The notes under the pieces were generated by a model, which had not been told where the DNA came from, did not search any database, and was given only the letters and a program-made list of their open reading frames with translations. A DNA stretch of 64,000 nucleotides from Paratrimastix pyriformis (taxonomy: Eukaryota > Preaxostyla > Paratrimastigidae). The translations under genes were made by a program, and so were the position numbers. The stretch covers positions 140,671 through 204,670 of the forward strand of contig JAPMOS010000067.1 in NCBI GenBank assembly GCA_027972325.1. Reading direction: 5' to 3'. Below, one piece after another: positions 20,729-31,419 of the stretch (within the stretch, counting starts at the first letter, position 1; each line of letters starts with the position of its first letter).

Positions 20729-22966
20729 ATGGCAATTCAAAATGTGTTCCTTGTGTTGTTCCTGGCGTCCGGAGCTCTCTCGAATCTCCTCTCTTCATCG
20801 CATATTACAGGGTGCATAAACGATGGCTCCGAATCCTTGGAGTGCACGCAACAAATGGTGGTCGCAATCACTTTGGAACAAAATCAAGGACCAACCGAAA
20901 CTATTTCCATTTCGCGTGTCACCAATGACGATGGGACGATCTCACAGTTAGAGCATCCATCCACCGTCGCCTGTCGAACAACGTCTTCTTACGTGATTTA
21001 TCCTATTAATCGTCGATCGGTTTGTCCATCCCTTTTTCACTTTCTCTCGAACTTTTCGCAGCTTTTTTGGGCAGATGCACAAGAGAGAGTTGTTTTTGAT
21101 TCAGGGTGCATCGACTTTTCCTACGCTTCAAACCCGACGTGCGGTTGGGCTTTTGATGATACCACAGGGCAACCTGTGACTGATAGCCAGGGATTTTGCT
21201 GCTACTGTTCCGTTTGGCAGGCGCTTCACATCGATGACCCGTATTCTCGTGGAAACGTCTGCCCCTTTCTCGCGGGTCATCTCTTCACTTCTCGTTCAGG
21301 TCAGCTGCACATTGGGTGCTGCAACCGCCCACTGTCTCGATTACAAGCTGCCGCTGTACCTTTCGTTTAACGTCGGAACATCAAGGTCGGTCCTTGAGAT
21401 TACCTGCGACCTTCAACAGTGGGACGCCACCACCGCCGCCTATAATTCGGTCTGCCCCTCGTCGTGGAGCTGGACACTGACCATTTTCCAAAGCATCCAA
21501 TCACCCTGTCCACTTCGAGTCCCGGCGCTCGCTCTTCTGATGGGTTTCTCATCGGAAGACTTGAAGGAAACTTCGAAGCTTATACACAACCTCCTGTTCT
21601 CTCTCAAAAGATCTTCTTTTTGCCTTGGGAAGGGAGCGACCGGGCGACTCCGGAGGTCAGACTCCCTTTTTCGCCTTGACTCACATCCTTTGTCTAGAAT
21701 CAAAAGAAATACGCCATGCTCATTGACCGCGACCTTGTCAGCTTCGATGGGGGGACTTGCGACCGGATCGGAACATCATACAGCCCCTTTCGGTTTGTGT
21801 CGGTTCGCCAACTCGTGCCCGACCTCCATAGTTACCAATCGAATGCCTGCCGGCAACACACTGGCGCCTGTCTTCGCAACCAATTAGAAGATTATCATCA
21901 GTCAGATCTTGACGCCCTTGAAGCTGGCGGACTCCCTCAATATTTTGTTTCCGCCTATTTCTCTCCTGAGCTCTTCCAGGTCTCTCATGCTCATTCCATG
22001 AACGGATAATTTTCGGGTAGGATGGTGATGACATTTTCCTCGGTTATACTCCCACAAATATGCAAAGAAGCGTCGTTACCCTGACAATCAAAGCCGACGA
22101 CATGCAATTTGTCACCAATCGGTTTGCAGTTGGGTGTTGTGTTAGTCGGTCCAGCTTTTTGGATTAGGAGCCCGGGCAAAATTGTCGAGGCCTCTCTCCC
22201 TGCCTTTGAATCTCTTACCCAAGGATCATGCTCTGCCAAAATTCGGAACATTGGGCTTGTTATTGCCGACTTTACTGTCTGGCTGCTGTTTGACTCTGAC
22301 GACTTCATATTCCCAAAGGTTGAACTGCACTGCAGCTCAAATATCCAGTCAGTTGAAGCTCAACAGGTCCGAGGTAGATGAGCTTTGGTTGTGATACCAT
22401 CCCTGCGCCATTATCTGCCCCCCCCTCCCCCTCCCCCCCCTCCCCCCTCCCCCTCCCCCCCCCTCCCCCCACACACACACACACACACACAGATCACTCT
22501 CCAGGCAAACCAGACGAAGTTGGTGACTTTTCGGCTCCAAACTTTAAATGGAAACGCGTCGGAGAGCCAATGCGAAGGTCTGCCTCTTTAGGACTCCCAT
22601 TTTGACCTCGCAGTGAGGTTGTTGGACTCCCAATTTGAAATTGTGGACGACACTGTTATTTCCTTCGAGACATATTCTGTCAATCCGACACCGCCGCCAT
22701 CTCCTGGAGAAGACGACGATGTTCCTGTCATTGAGTATGGCAACAGTTGTTCATGCTCATTGTCTGTCGGTTCTCAAGCTTTTCGCTTCACTTTGAGAAG
22801 TTTTGATGTGAGTTGCATGATTCTCGACTTTTCAGATTGTTGGTCCAATATTTTACGGCTTGGACTCATGATTCTGGGGATTGTTGTTGCTGTCATTCTC
22901 CTCGGAGTCAAGTCCATCCGGCGCATGGTTTTTCGGTCGGTTGTCCCGATTTCCATGGGCCACTGA
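20729..22966 (+). CDS. HAP2: HAP2/GCS1 gamete fusogen
   Basis: A type I membrane protein in many exons with introns of about 42-45 nt. Signal peptide: MAIQNVFLVLFLASGALS. HAP2 hallmarks in order: CTQQMVVAITLEQNQ; YASNPTCGW; the family signature SQGFCCYCS (about 21205); RGN joined to VSCTLGAATAHCLDYKLPLY (the SAHCLR-type motif, about 21330); and AMLIDRDLVSFDGGTCDRIG (about 21720). NACRQHTGACLRNQLEDY follows at about 21850, then TLTIKADDMQFVTNR and SPGKIVEASLPAFES. The Ig-like domain III is KIRNIGLVIADFT plus VELHCSSNIQSVEAQQ. The C-terminal helix is ILRLGLMILGIVVAVILLGV and a short basic tail ends at 22966. HAP2 is the eukaryotic class II fusion protein that merges gamete membranes. All major blocks are present, so it looks functional. 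This is a host gene, not a viral relic. Confidence 0.93.
22420..22492. repeat. Poly-C and CA tract inside a HAP2 intron
   Basis: A C-rich pyrimidine stretch followed by ten CA units ending in the acceptor CACACAG at 22484-22491, before ITLQANQTK. It is the only low-complexity intron in HAP2. Confidence 0.85.
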
Positions 22967-23011
22967 AAATTGGACAGATGCCTCTTTTGTCCTTGCCGTA
23001 CGTGCGCCGAT

Positions 23012-23378
23012 ATGTCCAAACGAGGGGAGGAGAATCATCGATCAACTCGGTGGGTCTACCTTAACTGGACACTGCAGAAAAAGGTTTGTCGTCTCGATCG
23101 ACAGTTCAAAATCTTCTCTTGTAGAGAGTCTCTTTCTACGGCAAACTCGAAGAGGACGGACCACAAATTGAGTTTGTTCTCCCAAAGAAATACCGGGTCC
23201 AGGTTGGTTCTCTTGTTCGTTCTTTCCACTCATAGCATTATAGGTCAGAACAAACCGCGGGGCCCGACGAAAGGCCCCATCGGAACTTCCGACACATCTT
23301 TGGCGAATCCATTTGACCCACCAGCAGGCGAAAAAATTCGTTTCGAAGACGCCTTGCTTCGCCGTTGTCAATAAGTAA
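23012..23378 (+). CDS. Small basic protein of 94 aa, unknown
   Basis: Three in-phase exons: 23012-23083, 23125-23202 and 23244-23378. Introns of about 41 nt match the style of HAP2. The protein is highly basic (RGARRKAPSELPTHLWRIHL, QQAKKFVSKTP) with a short strand-rich middle (VSFYGKLEEDGPQIEFVLPK). The ATG lies 45 bp after the HAP2 stop on the same strand. There is no signal peptide or membrane helix. Size and charge resemble a ribosomal or nucleic-acid-binding protein, but no family is recognised. Clean splicing in three exons argues that it is real. Confidence 0.6.
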
Positions 23379-23677
23379 TAATCGTGTTTGACTGGACAAT
23401 CCCGACTTTCAATTCTATTCGAGAGTTCGGCCACAACAGTGTCCAACAGTGGACCAACAACGGTGCTGACGAAAAATGGGTCATTTGCCCTGAGATAGTC
23501 GATGTATTCTGGCTCAGCGAAAAAGGCACATCATGAAACACCGAGACGAAAGGAGTGTTCAAAGAAACAACTACCAAAGAGAAACAGAGTATTTCTGCCC
23601 TTTTGCCATTTTGAATTTAAATCGATGCATCATTTCCCAAGGGCAATGATGTTCCCGCCAGTTTCCTTTTCCGGCAT
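23379..23677. other. Intergenic spacer
   Basis: About 300 bp, AT-richer, with stops in most frames. It contains no recognisable gene and presumably the promoter of the following signal-peptide gene. Confidence 0.5.
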
Positions 23678-26600
23678 ATGTGCAGGTGGCTTTTTTTCCT
23701 GTGCGTTTCGCTTGGGTTGACCTTGGCGCCGTTAACGTCAAAATCTTGGGGACAGAATTGCTTCGGGGTGGCTGTTGATCCACCGAGCGGGGCTGCTATC
23801 TCCACCACTCAACAATTTAACATTTCTTTCGTCTTGCATGGTGTCGAGCCACCATTCCAGTCTGTTTTTGTTTTTTGTTGCTTTCCGTTTATCGCTCTCG
23901 AAGATGGAATCTTGGAGCCCCACTGATTTATGCTGGTATCTCTCAATCTAAAGGCGTTGTCTGTTAACGTCTTTCTTGTCTTGCTGTTTTTCATTCTCTT
24001 CAACAGCAACTTCGAAGCTCGACCGGAAACATCTATTTGCCCTCCTCCCTCACCAAAACCTCAGACTATTGGTTTTTGGTGAAATTTCAAAATCTTCCAA
24101 CCGCCACCGACTTCGGATTGATTATCCATAATATTATAACATCGAAACAACGGTTCAACCTTGGGCCAATTGGATGGGCGAATTACACCACAAACCCGGA
24201 CCCTCTTCCATCATCGCCGGGTCCGACCGAATTGGAAGATTGTCCCGTGCCTTCGAGGGATCCATGGTGGATCGGGCTTCCTCCTGAGCCTTCCTTCACT
24301 TTATCTCCCTCCATTGTTCTTGAAGAGACCCTCTGGACGCTTCGTCTCGAGGTCTCTCCTCGCACTCCCCTCATCCAAAACGGCTTGTAGTTCAATTTCT
24401 CCAGCGACTCCCCCTTCTCCTGGAACTTATCCTCGTTCATCTATCACAACGAAATCTATGAACTTCAGTCCCCACTCCAGGTTGTCTATCCATCCATTTC
24501 GGTCATCGCTCACTCTCCCTCAGGGAACTCTTCGGGCCGCCTCTATCGAACAGAGCATTCCTTTAGTCCGCACTGGTGTTTATCAACCTGCCCACGAAGG
24601 CGTGAATATGGATGGCGCGTATTTTGACATGTACCAGGTGACTAGCCGGTTTGTCGATCTGTTCGCCCGGCTTCTCTGAGTTTCGCAGAGACGAGATTCA
24701 GGCCATCCTCGATGGAACCCTCAACCCTTTCTTCCTCGACACTTTCGAAGTTTCCTTGAACACAGGTTCCACTTGGTCAGCTTATTCGGTCCGGATTGTT
24801 CGCACCAGAGCAACTGAATGTTGTGGTAGAATTCTTCTTCTGCTACAGAGATGCTGCTGAGGGCCGAAGGACTCGAAAGTCTCTCGAACTACACCGCCCG
24901 TTTCGGATCTCCAGGTTGGTCGTTTGTCTGATTGTTTCTCATCTTGGTCCAGCAATTTATATTCAATGGCTCTCTGGCCAGTGGTCCATTGGATACGATA
25001 CCGTGTTCTCTTGTCCCAAAGGATCGCCCAGAAATTTGATGTGCCCTCATTGCCCCATCGTATATCATGCTTTGTCTGTATCCCCCCTTGGCTTCTCTTT
25101 TTATTCTCCAACAACAGGGAGTATTTTTCCTCTGTCCCGGCGCTCCGCGTTGTAACACCATTGCTTTTCGAAGCGGCTGGTTTTGATTTCGGCAACGCCT
25201 CCGTGACAAAGGAGATGTTTTTCTCCTTGAATGGAACGTCTTATGACAATGCAGAACTCATTGTCACTCCCGAATTTGAAGCTCGGTTTATTTTCGATCT
25301 GGACGACGGTTTGCTCTGTTGATTTCAAATGGTGCTGATTCCTCTTTCTAGCTGTCTTCCATGAAAGGCAACTACTCTACCCAGTCACAAATTTCACGGG
25401 CTTTTTTGTCGAAGGGGCCACCCTTCGAAACATGCTTTTTGTACCCAAGACCTATTTCGGGCATTCCTTGAACCACATTGGTGTGGCCCCATGGACTTGG
25501 CTCGCCCAAGCAAGCTGTGATGAAGCACAAGGTCTGATTTTTTTTGGCATTCTGTGGGATGGCAATTTTTCCTAGGCAGTGGATTGGGTTTTCAAATTTC
25601 GTCTTTGTATCACGGTGGCTCGGCATATCGGGCGGAAGTTCTTCGCCACTTTGACTCGCTGAAAGCGAATGCTTCGATGGTCTGCGTTTTGATGAGATTA
25701 AACTCCTCATTTCAAGTAGGACCGGATCGCTCTCAACGATTCTGTGCTGAGGCTTCGATATTCTCAAGTTCCTTTGCGTGCCGAGATTCACCTTCGCCAG
25801 CCTTTGATCAAGCAAGCAATCCTCGAAGCACAGCCCGGGATAGTCGTGGTTGAGGACGCCCGGACGGCGCGAATCCAATGGCGAATTATCAACGTCGGTG
25901 AAGTCGGGACGATCCCCAATTTCCTGGTGGTATGTGATGAGGGCTTGGTTGCTGAACCCTTGACGATCGGCGGACTGTTACTTCCAGGCGAAGATGCCAC
26001 GTTATCTTTGACAGTGCGGCCAGGTGGCGGAGAGGGAAACCTCACTTGTAAGGCCACTGCCTGGCCGACAGCGCGCGAGCTGGACACCCGAACGAACACC
26101 AGTTCGGCATGGTCTCTTGAAGTTTGGGGCGACTCCTTATTCCCGTCGGCCTTGTTTGGCCTGGCCGTCACCAACGTCACCCTTGCGGGCCAGCAGCTCC
26201 TGATTGCCGGCCATGTGAACAATTCGGGCTCGACCACCAGCGGCACTGCCGACCTCCATTGCAACGGGACCATTTCGGCCAGCGCCGCGTTGAGCCTGCC
26301 GCTCGGGTCTACTGCAATCTCCTTCTCGGTGCCCACGGCAGGCCTCACCGGAACCCTCCTCTGCACTGTTCGCGTGTGGATGGCCAGCCAACAGGCCAGC
26401 GATGCCCTGGTCACCACCTTCACTGCCTCGGTGCCACCCCCGGAGCCTGCGCTGTTTGGCCTGGCCGTCACCAACGTCACCCTTGCGGGCCAGCAGCTCC
26501 TGATTGCCGGCCATGTGAACAATTCGGGCTCGACCACCAGCGGCACTGCCGACCTCCATTGCAACGGGACCATTTCGGCCAGCGCCGCGTTGAGCCTGCC

Positions 26601-29520
26601 GCTCGGGTCTACTGCAATCTCCTTCTCGGTGCCCACGGCAGGCCTCACCGGAACCCTCCTCTGCACTGTTCGCGTGTGGATGGCCAGCCAACAGGCCAGC
26701 GATGCCCTGGTCACCACCTTCACTGCCTCGGTGCCACCCCCGGAGCCTGCGCTGTTTGGCCTGGCCGTCACCAACGTCACCCTTGCGGGCCAGCAGCTCC
26801 TGATTGCCGGCCATGTGAACAATTCGGGCTCGACCACCAGCGGCACTGCCGACCTCCATTGCAACGGGACCATTTCGGCCAGCGCCGCGTTGAGCCTGCC
26901 GCTCGGGTCTACTGCAATCTCCTTCTCGGTGCCCACGGCAGGCCTCACCGGAACCCTCCTCTGCACTGTTCGCGTGTGGATGGCCAGCCAACAGGCCAGC
27001 GATGCCCTGGTCACCACCTTCACTGCCTCGGTGCCACCCCCGGAGCCTGCGCTGTTTGGCCTGGCCGTCACCAACGTCACCCTTGCGGGCCAGCAGCTCC
27101 TGATTGCCGGCCATGTGAACAATTCGGGCTCGACCACCAGCGGCACTGCCGACCTCCATTGCAACGGGACCATTTCGGCCAGCGCCGCGTTGAGCCTGCC
27201 GCTCGGGTCTACTGCAATCTCCTTCTCGGTGCCCACGGCAGGCCTCACCGGAACCCTCCTCTGCACTGTTCGCGTGTGGATGGCCAGCCAACAGGCCAGC
27301 GATGCCCTGGTCACCACCTTCACTGCCTCGGTGCCACCCCCGGACCCTGACTGTTCTCCTCAACCACTTCTGTTCTTTACGCTTCCTGTCTGGTCCTCTG
27401 GGCCATCGGCCCACGCCATATCCTCCGCTTTCAATATTTCCTCGACGGTTTTTTGGGTCCTCTCTACACCTCAACTCCATCTTTCTGGCTTCTTGGTGAA
27501 TGCTGGCGACCCTGATGCCGAAATTCTGCTCAACATTTCTTGTGCAACCATTCCGACTTATCTGGAACACTATTCGACGCCTGGTCGTTCGGCTGTCGCT
27601 TTTTCTGCCGCTTTTTCTCTCAACCCTTCGCTCTACGGAACCTCTATTTCCTGCCACATTGGCGCTTCGATCCCACACCCTCACACCTGCTGGACCCTTG
27701 GCACCGCCGTGACCACCACATTCGACGCCCCTCTCCAGTCCCCTGACTTCTTCTTTCAAATGCCGCTTTCCTTCTGGCTGGCGTCACTTCCTACCGTTCC
27801 AACCATTTTTTCGGCCGCCGAGAATCCCTTCCACCTTCAAGTCCTCTCCACTTCGTCCAGCCTTTCTTTCAATGGGTATGTCCACAACCGAGGTACCGTC
27901 GCTGCACCGTATTCTCTCGAACTTGTTTGTGAACCTCCCGCTCAGGTTCTCTCTTTCAGCAAATCTACTCTTGCTCCGCCGGGTGCTCATTCTTCCTTCT
28001 CTTTCTCTGTTTCCCTCACAACCACGAACTCCTCATGTCAGTTGGCTCTTCTTTCCGCCCCCAGTTCCGGTTTGGCCCCCTTTGGAAAGAATCTCACCCA
28101 ACAATTCTCCCTGCTCGCCGCCTCTCCCTGGAATGTCTCCCTCCTTCAACCACCCACATCCCATCCCGGCAGCTATCAACGCACCTTTGTCCAAAGCAAC
28201 GTCACTCTCGAAATCCAAAACCAGCTTCTCATTCCCACACCTCTCCGCTCTTTCTGTGACTGCGGAGAGATGCCTTTCCAATGCGATTTGTCAACACTCC
28301 CCCTGTCACTTGAGCCGAATCAGCGCCTCCCTGTATCATTTGTGGTCAAGGCTCCCCTTTCTTCAAGCGGCTCCCACTTGTGCACCCTCAATCTCGCTCG
28401 CGACGACGCTACCTCTCACCCTCTCTCTGTTCCCTTCATTCCTTCATTTGGCTGTGGCGAGGACTTCATCGAACCGTTTCTGGGACAGCCTCGCATTTGG
28501 TGGAGCTCCCATTCCGATGATTTTGCTGTCTCCTGCACTTTCAACACGACCGTTTCGAACCTATTCCAAACGGTTGTCGTCTGCCCCGTTGCGAATTTTG
28601 GTCTCGATCTGGTTGCGGTCAATGCCACCTTCATGTGCGATTCACCCGCCGCAGCCGTGCTGACGGGCCCTCTTGTTCGCTTGATCCCTTCCTTTTCGAT
28701 TGAGTCCTTCGTTTTCGGGGTCGAGACCTCGCAATCCATGGCCTTGCATTCCCTTTCCTGTTCTTTCACTGTCAACGTCACCGACACTCACCCATGCTGG
28801 AGTCCATCTGGAAAGGCTGCCCGCTCTTCATTGGAATTGACTCTTCCCTGCGGGAACGTTTCCGAAGCTCTCCTTGCTTTTCCCCTGGCGACTTGGAAGA
28901 GTCTCGGAACCGGGCACATCTTTGATTCTACTGACAACCCACTGGCCCTTCAGATTACCCCCCGAAAAGGGTCGACCTGGGTCGATTTCAGTTTTTTTGT
29001 CCAAAATTATGGCTCTGGATTCGCGAACGGTTTCCTCAACATCACTTGCCCCAATGGAACGACGGGCACCGCACTCACTATTGCTCCACAATCTGTCCAG
29101 CGTGTCACCCTCGCCCTCGTTATGGTTCAGTCTGCTGAATGTCTTGCAGTCGCATCAGTGAGCTCCGGCCCCTGCGACTCGCCTTTCGGGAAGCTTCTCT
29201 CTCAGCGTTTCAATTTCACGCTCACTTCGACCATAGATTCGTCAGGTGCTCTACCTCAGGTCTCCAGCCGTTATTCAGTGCGTTAATTCCGGACTTTGCT
29301 TTCTTTCGTAGGCTGTTCTTCCGATTGTGATCTCTGCTTCCGCTGGCGTCTTTGCCGTTTTTCTCGCATTTGGCGGTTTTGCAACGGCCAGGTACTTTTT
29401 GACGAAAAGGAGGTTTGCGCGAACCAGAGGTTTCCTCCATGGTCTGGCTTTTGTTTAGCGTCTCCCTAACACATTTGTGTCTTTCTAGCCACACTCATGG
29501 TTGACAGGGATCCCGAGTAA
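23678..29520 (+). CDS. Giant type I ectodomain protein with tandem Ig-like/CARDB-like modules, HAP2 neighbour
   Basis: Starts with a signal peptide (MCRWLFFLCVSLGLTLAPLT). Several small exons (23.7-25.7 kb) include TKTSDYWFLVKFQNLP and DEIQAILDGTLNPFFLDTF. One very large exon runs from about 25750 to 29250. It holds diverged modules with a VxNxG...C pattern, four identical 100-residue modules (LFGLAVTNVTLAGQQLLIAG; HVNNSGSTTSGTADLHCNG), and then diverged ones such as FNGYVHNRGTVAAPYSLELV and FFVQNYGSGFANGFLNITC. The penultimate exon gives a membrane helix (AVLPIVISASAGVFAVFLAF) and basic stop-transfer TKRRFARTR; the last exon adds ATLMVDRDPE and the stop at 29520. Module layout resembles CARDB/Ig-like folds and the C-terminal domain of the adjacent HAP2. 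Many N-glycosylation sequons (NVT, NNS, NGT) fit an extracellular adhesin. Function is inferred, not known. Confidence 0.75.
26153..27344 (+). repeat. Four identical 300-bp tandem repeats encoding 100-residue modules
   Basis: Period is exactly 300 bp. By eye the four copies show no nucleotide difference over 26153-27344; the array ends where GAGCCTGCG becomes GACCCTGAC. Codons are GC-rich (CTGGCCGTCACCAACGTC) unlike the flanking parts of the same exon. Six-frame translation gives long false ORFs on the minus strand and in frame +3. Confidence 0.97.
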
Positions 29521-29662
29521 CCTTCCCCCTCCTACCTCCCCCTCCCTCCCTCCCGACCCCATCCCTTTCTCACTCCCCACCCTCAAACCCTCGCCCCACC
29601 CTAACCCCCTCTCCATGGGGCGTCACACACACTTACCACCTATTGCCCCGTTCCGGGCGCGA
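29521..29662. other. Pyrimidine-rich intergenic spacer
   Basis: About 140 bp of C/T-rich sequence (CCCTCC-type) follows the ectodomain-protein stop and precedes the acetyltransferase gene. No gene. Confidence 0.5.
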
Positions 29663-30802
29663 TGACAGCCTCCATGCCGGGGGGATTGCCTTTCTCCGAC
29701 CCTGCTTCCCTGCCGTTTCCTCCCCGACGCGACGCGTCGTGATTTGTATGTTCTACTTAATTCGTCCAGTCCAAAGAGCCTCCTATGTATTGAGTTCTTG
29801 GGCAAGTTGGATCCAACCATTCCTTTCCTGTTTTGTCCCTCCGGGGGTTGGGGTTTTCCGTATCCTGACGCCAACAGGGCTGCGCCCCCTGGAACCATCT
29901 TTGACATGTAACGGGCACCTATCGTTACTTTCTCCGGCAGTTGATTCTATTCCCTGGGCCAACACGATTCTCATCAACCCACGAAGCAGGAGCTGCAATT
30001 CCGGAGTCTTCTCGGACCCGATCGGCACCAGCTTGAAGATCTTCATCAAGGTTTCTTCCCAATTTCCAATCTCATCACTATTATCCACAGACTGGTTCCC
30101 CATCAGGTATAACGAGGGATTTTACGATGAAATCTTCGCCCAGATGTATCGGACAGTTTGCTGCGTAGCTCTCGACGACCCAGCAACCATTTTGGGGGCT
30201 GTTGTTTGTCGGGTGACTCCAGTCCAAGAGGCCGAAGATATCGAGGGCGCCTTTCCGGAAGTCCCGGCTGGGCAGTGTCTGGCCCACATTCTCACCTTAG
30301 GCATTCGTAAAACTGTCAGACAACAAGGATTGGGTCTGCGAGGAAACCATCTTCCATGTCATCCCCCCGCTCGGCACCGATGGCAGGGGCCATTCTCTTG
30401 AGGCACTTCCTCGAGGATGCTTGGCGCAACGGCCGGTGCTGGGGGGTGTTTCTGCATGTGCTCACCACCAACACGGCCGCTATTCGCCTGTACGAGAAGT
30501 GCGGCTTCGTCCGGGCCGCCCACCTCCGGTCCGTGGTGCCCCGCATCCGTCTCGCCCCTCCCGCTCACGGCCCGCTGTCCTGCTGTCCCGCCCGGCACAC
30601 TGCGCTGCACTCTGCCAGGAACTACTACCTGATCGGGGAGCACCAGCTGGACGCCTATCTGATGGTGCACCGCTTCCCCGGGCCGCCGCCTGCCCCCCTG
30701 GCCGGAGCGGATGGGGATGCGCCCCCGGCCCTCGCCGCCCCGCCGGCCCCCCGCCCCGCCCCCGCGCCCGCAAGTGCGGAGTCCTGGTGCGTGATCCTCT
30801 GA
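29663..30802 (+). CDS. NAA60: NAA60-like N-alpha-acetyltransferase (GNAT) with C-terminal CaaX box
   Basis: Exons give ELQFRSLLGPDRHQLEDLHQ (about 29990-30048), then DWFPIRYNEGFYDEIFAQMY, matching the DWFPIxYPDSWYxDI segment of NAA60. ILGAVVCRV follows, then LAHILTLGIRKTVRQQGLG (acetyl-CoA loop RxxGxG-like), AILLRHFLEDAW, VFLHVLTTNTAAIRLYEKCG (family LHVLTTNNTAINFYE) and LRNYYLIGEHQLDAYLMVHR. The frame changes at 30333 and 30530 are explained by GTCTGCG and GTCCGTG introns. NAA60 acetylates N-termini of membrane proteins at the Golgi. Here the usual amphipathic C-terminal helices are replaced by a Pro/Ala linker ending SWCVIL, a CaaX box that predicts geranylgeranylation. The 5' exon is uncertain: 29663 is one candidate ATG. 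GC content rises sharply at about 30360 inside the gene. Confidence 0.8.
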
Positions 30803-31019
30803 CATGGGGGTCCTCTGACATTGACATGGACATGGGGATCCTCCGAAATGACACGGGGATCCTCCGACATGACACGGGGATCCTCCGACATGGTGACACG
30901 GACAGGGAGACCCACTGGTAATGTTATTGCGACGGGCGAGAATGGAAGAAGAAGCGACGGGCGAGCACGGGAATGGAACTGAAAATGGATCGGAGGGAGT
31001 GGATGGGTCCGGGGGTGGG

Positions 31020-31190
31020 GGTGGGGATGGGGTGGGAATGGGATGGGATGGGGTGGGGATGGGGTGGGGATGGGGTGGGGATGGGGTGGGGATGGGGTGG
31101 GGATGGGGTGGGGATGGGGTGGGGATGGGGTGGGGATGGGGTGGGGATGGGGTGGGGATGGGGTGGGGATGGGGTGGGGATGGGGTGGGC
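31020..31190. repeat. 11-bp minisatellite GGGGTGGGGAT
   Basis: About 15 near-perfect copies in the 3' region between convergent genes. The G-rich strand could form quadruplexes. Confidence 0.92.
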
Positions 31191-31311
31191 GCGGGGATGC
31201 GTGAGGTGGTCACCTCAAGTCCACGAAAGCGAGGGCAGACGCCGCGGGCAGGCGGTGGCTGGGAGCGGGTGTGGGCACCAAGCGGCCAATAGAGCCGATC
31301 CTCGGCCGCTC

Positions 31312-31314
<3 letters not shown>

Positions 31315-31360
<46 letters not shown>

Positions 31361-31367
31361 GTCATGG
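31315..31367. repeat. GGGCAT hexanucleotide repeat
   Basis: Eight or more copies of CATGGG, ending in GTCATGGTCATG, just outside the 7-TM gene stop. Confidence 0.92.
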
Positions 31368-31419
31368 TCATGACAGCAGCTTCCCCTCAGGGCTTGTCGC
31401 TGTGGTGGCGACTCAGGGC

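Larger units (their letters stand above)
30803..31419. other. Convergent 3' region filled with minisatellites
   Basis: Between the acetyltransferase stop (+) and the 7-TM protein stop (-). It holds a 21-bp GACACGGGGATCCTCCGACAT-like unit (about 30830-30905), an 11-bp GGGGTGGGGAT array (31020-31190) and a GGGCAT array (31315-31367). I see no gene. Confidence 0.8.

Noticed and set aside
25788-27759. Long minus-strand and frame-3 open frames (400-540 codons) across the 300-bp repeats
   Set aside because: They are periodic shadows of the four identical coding repeats. Only the +1 frame joins to a signal peptide, glycosylation sites and a TM exon.
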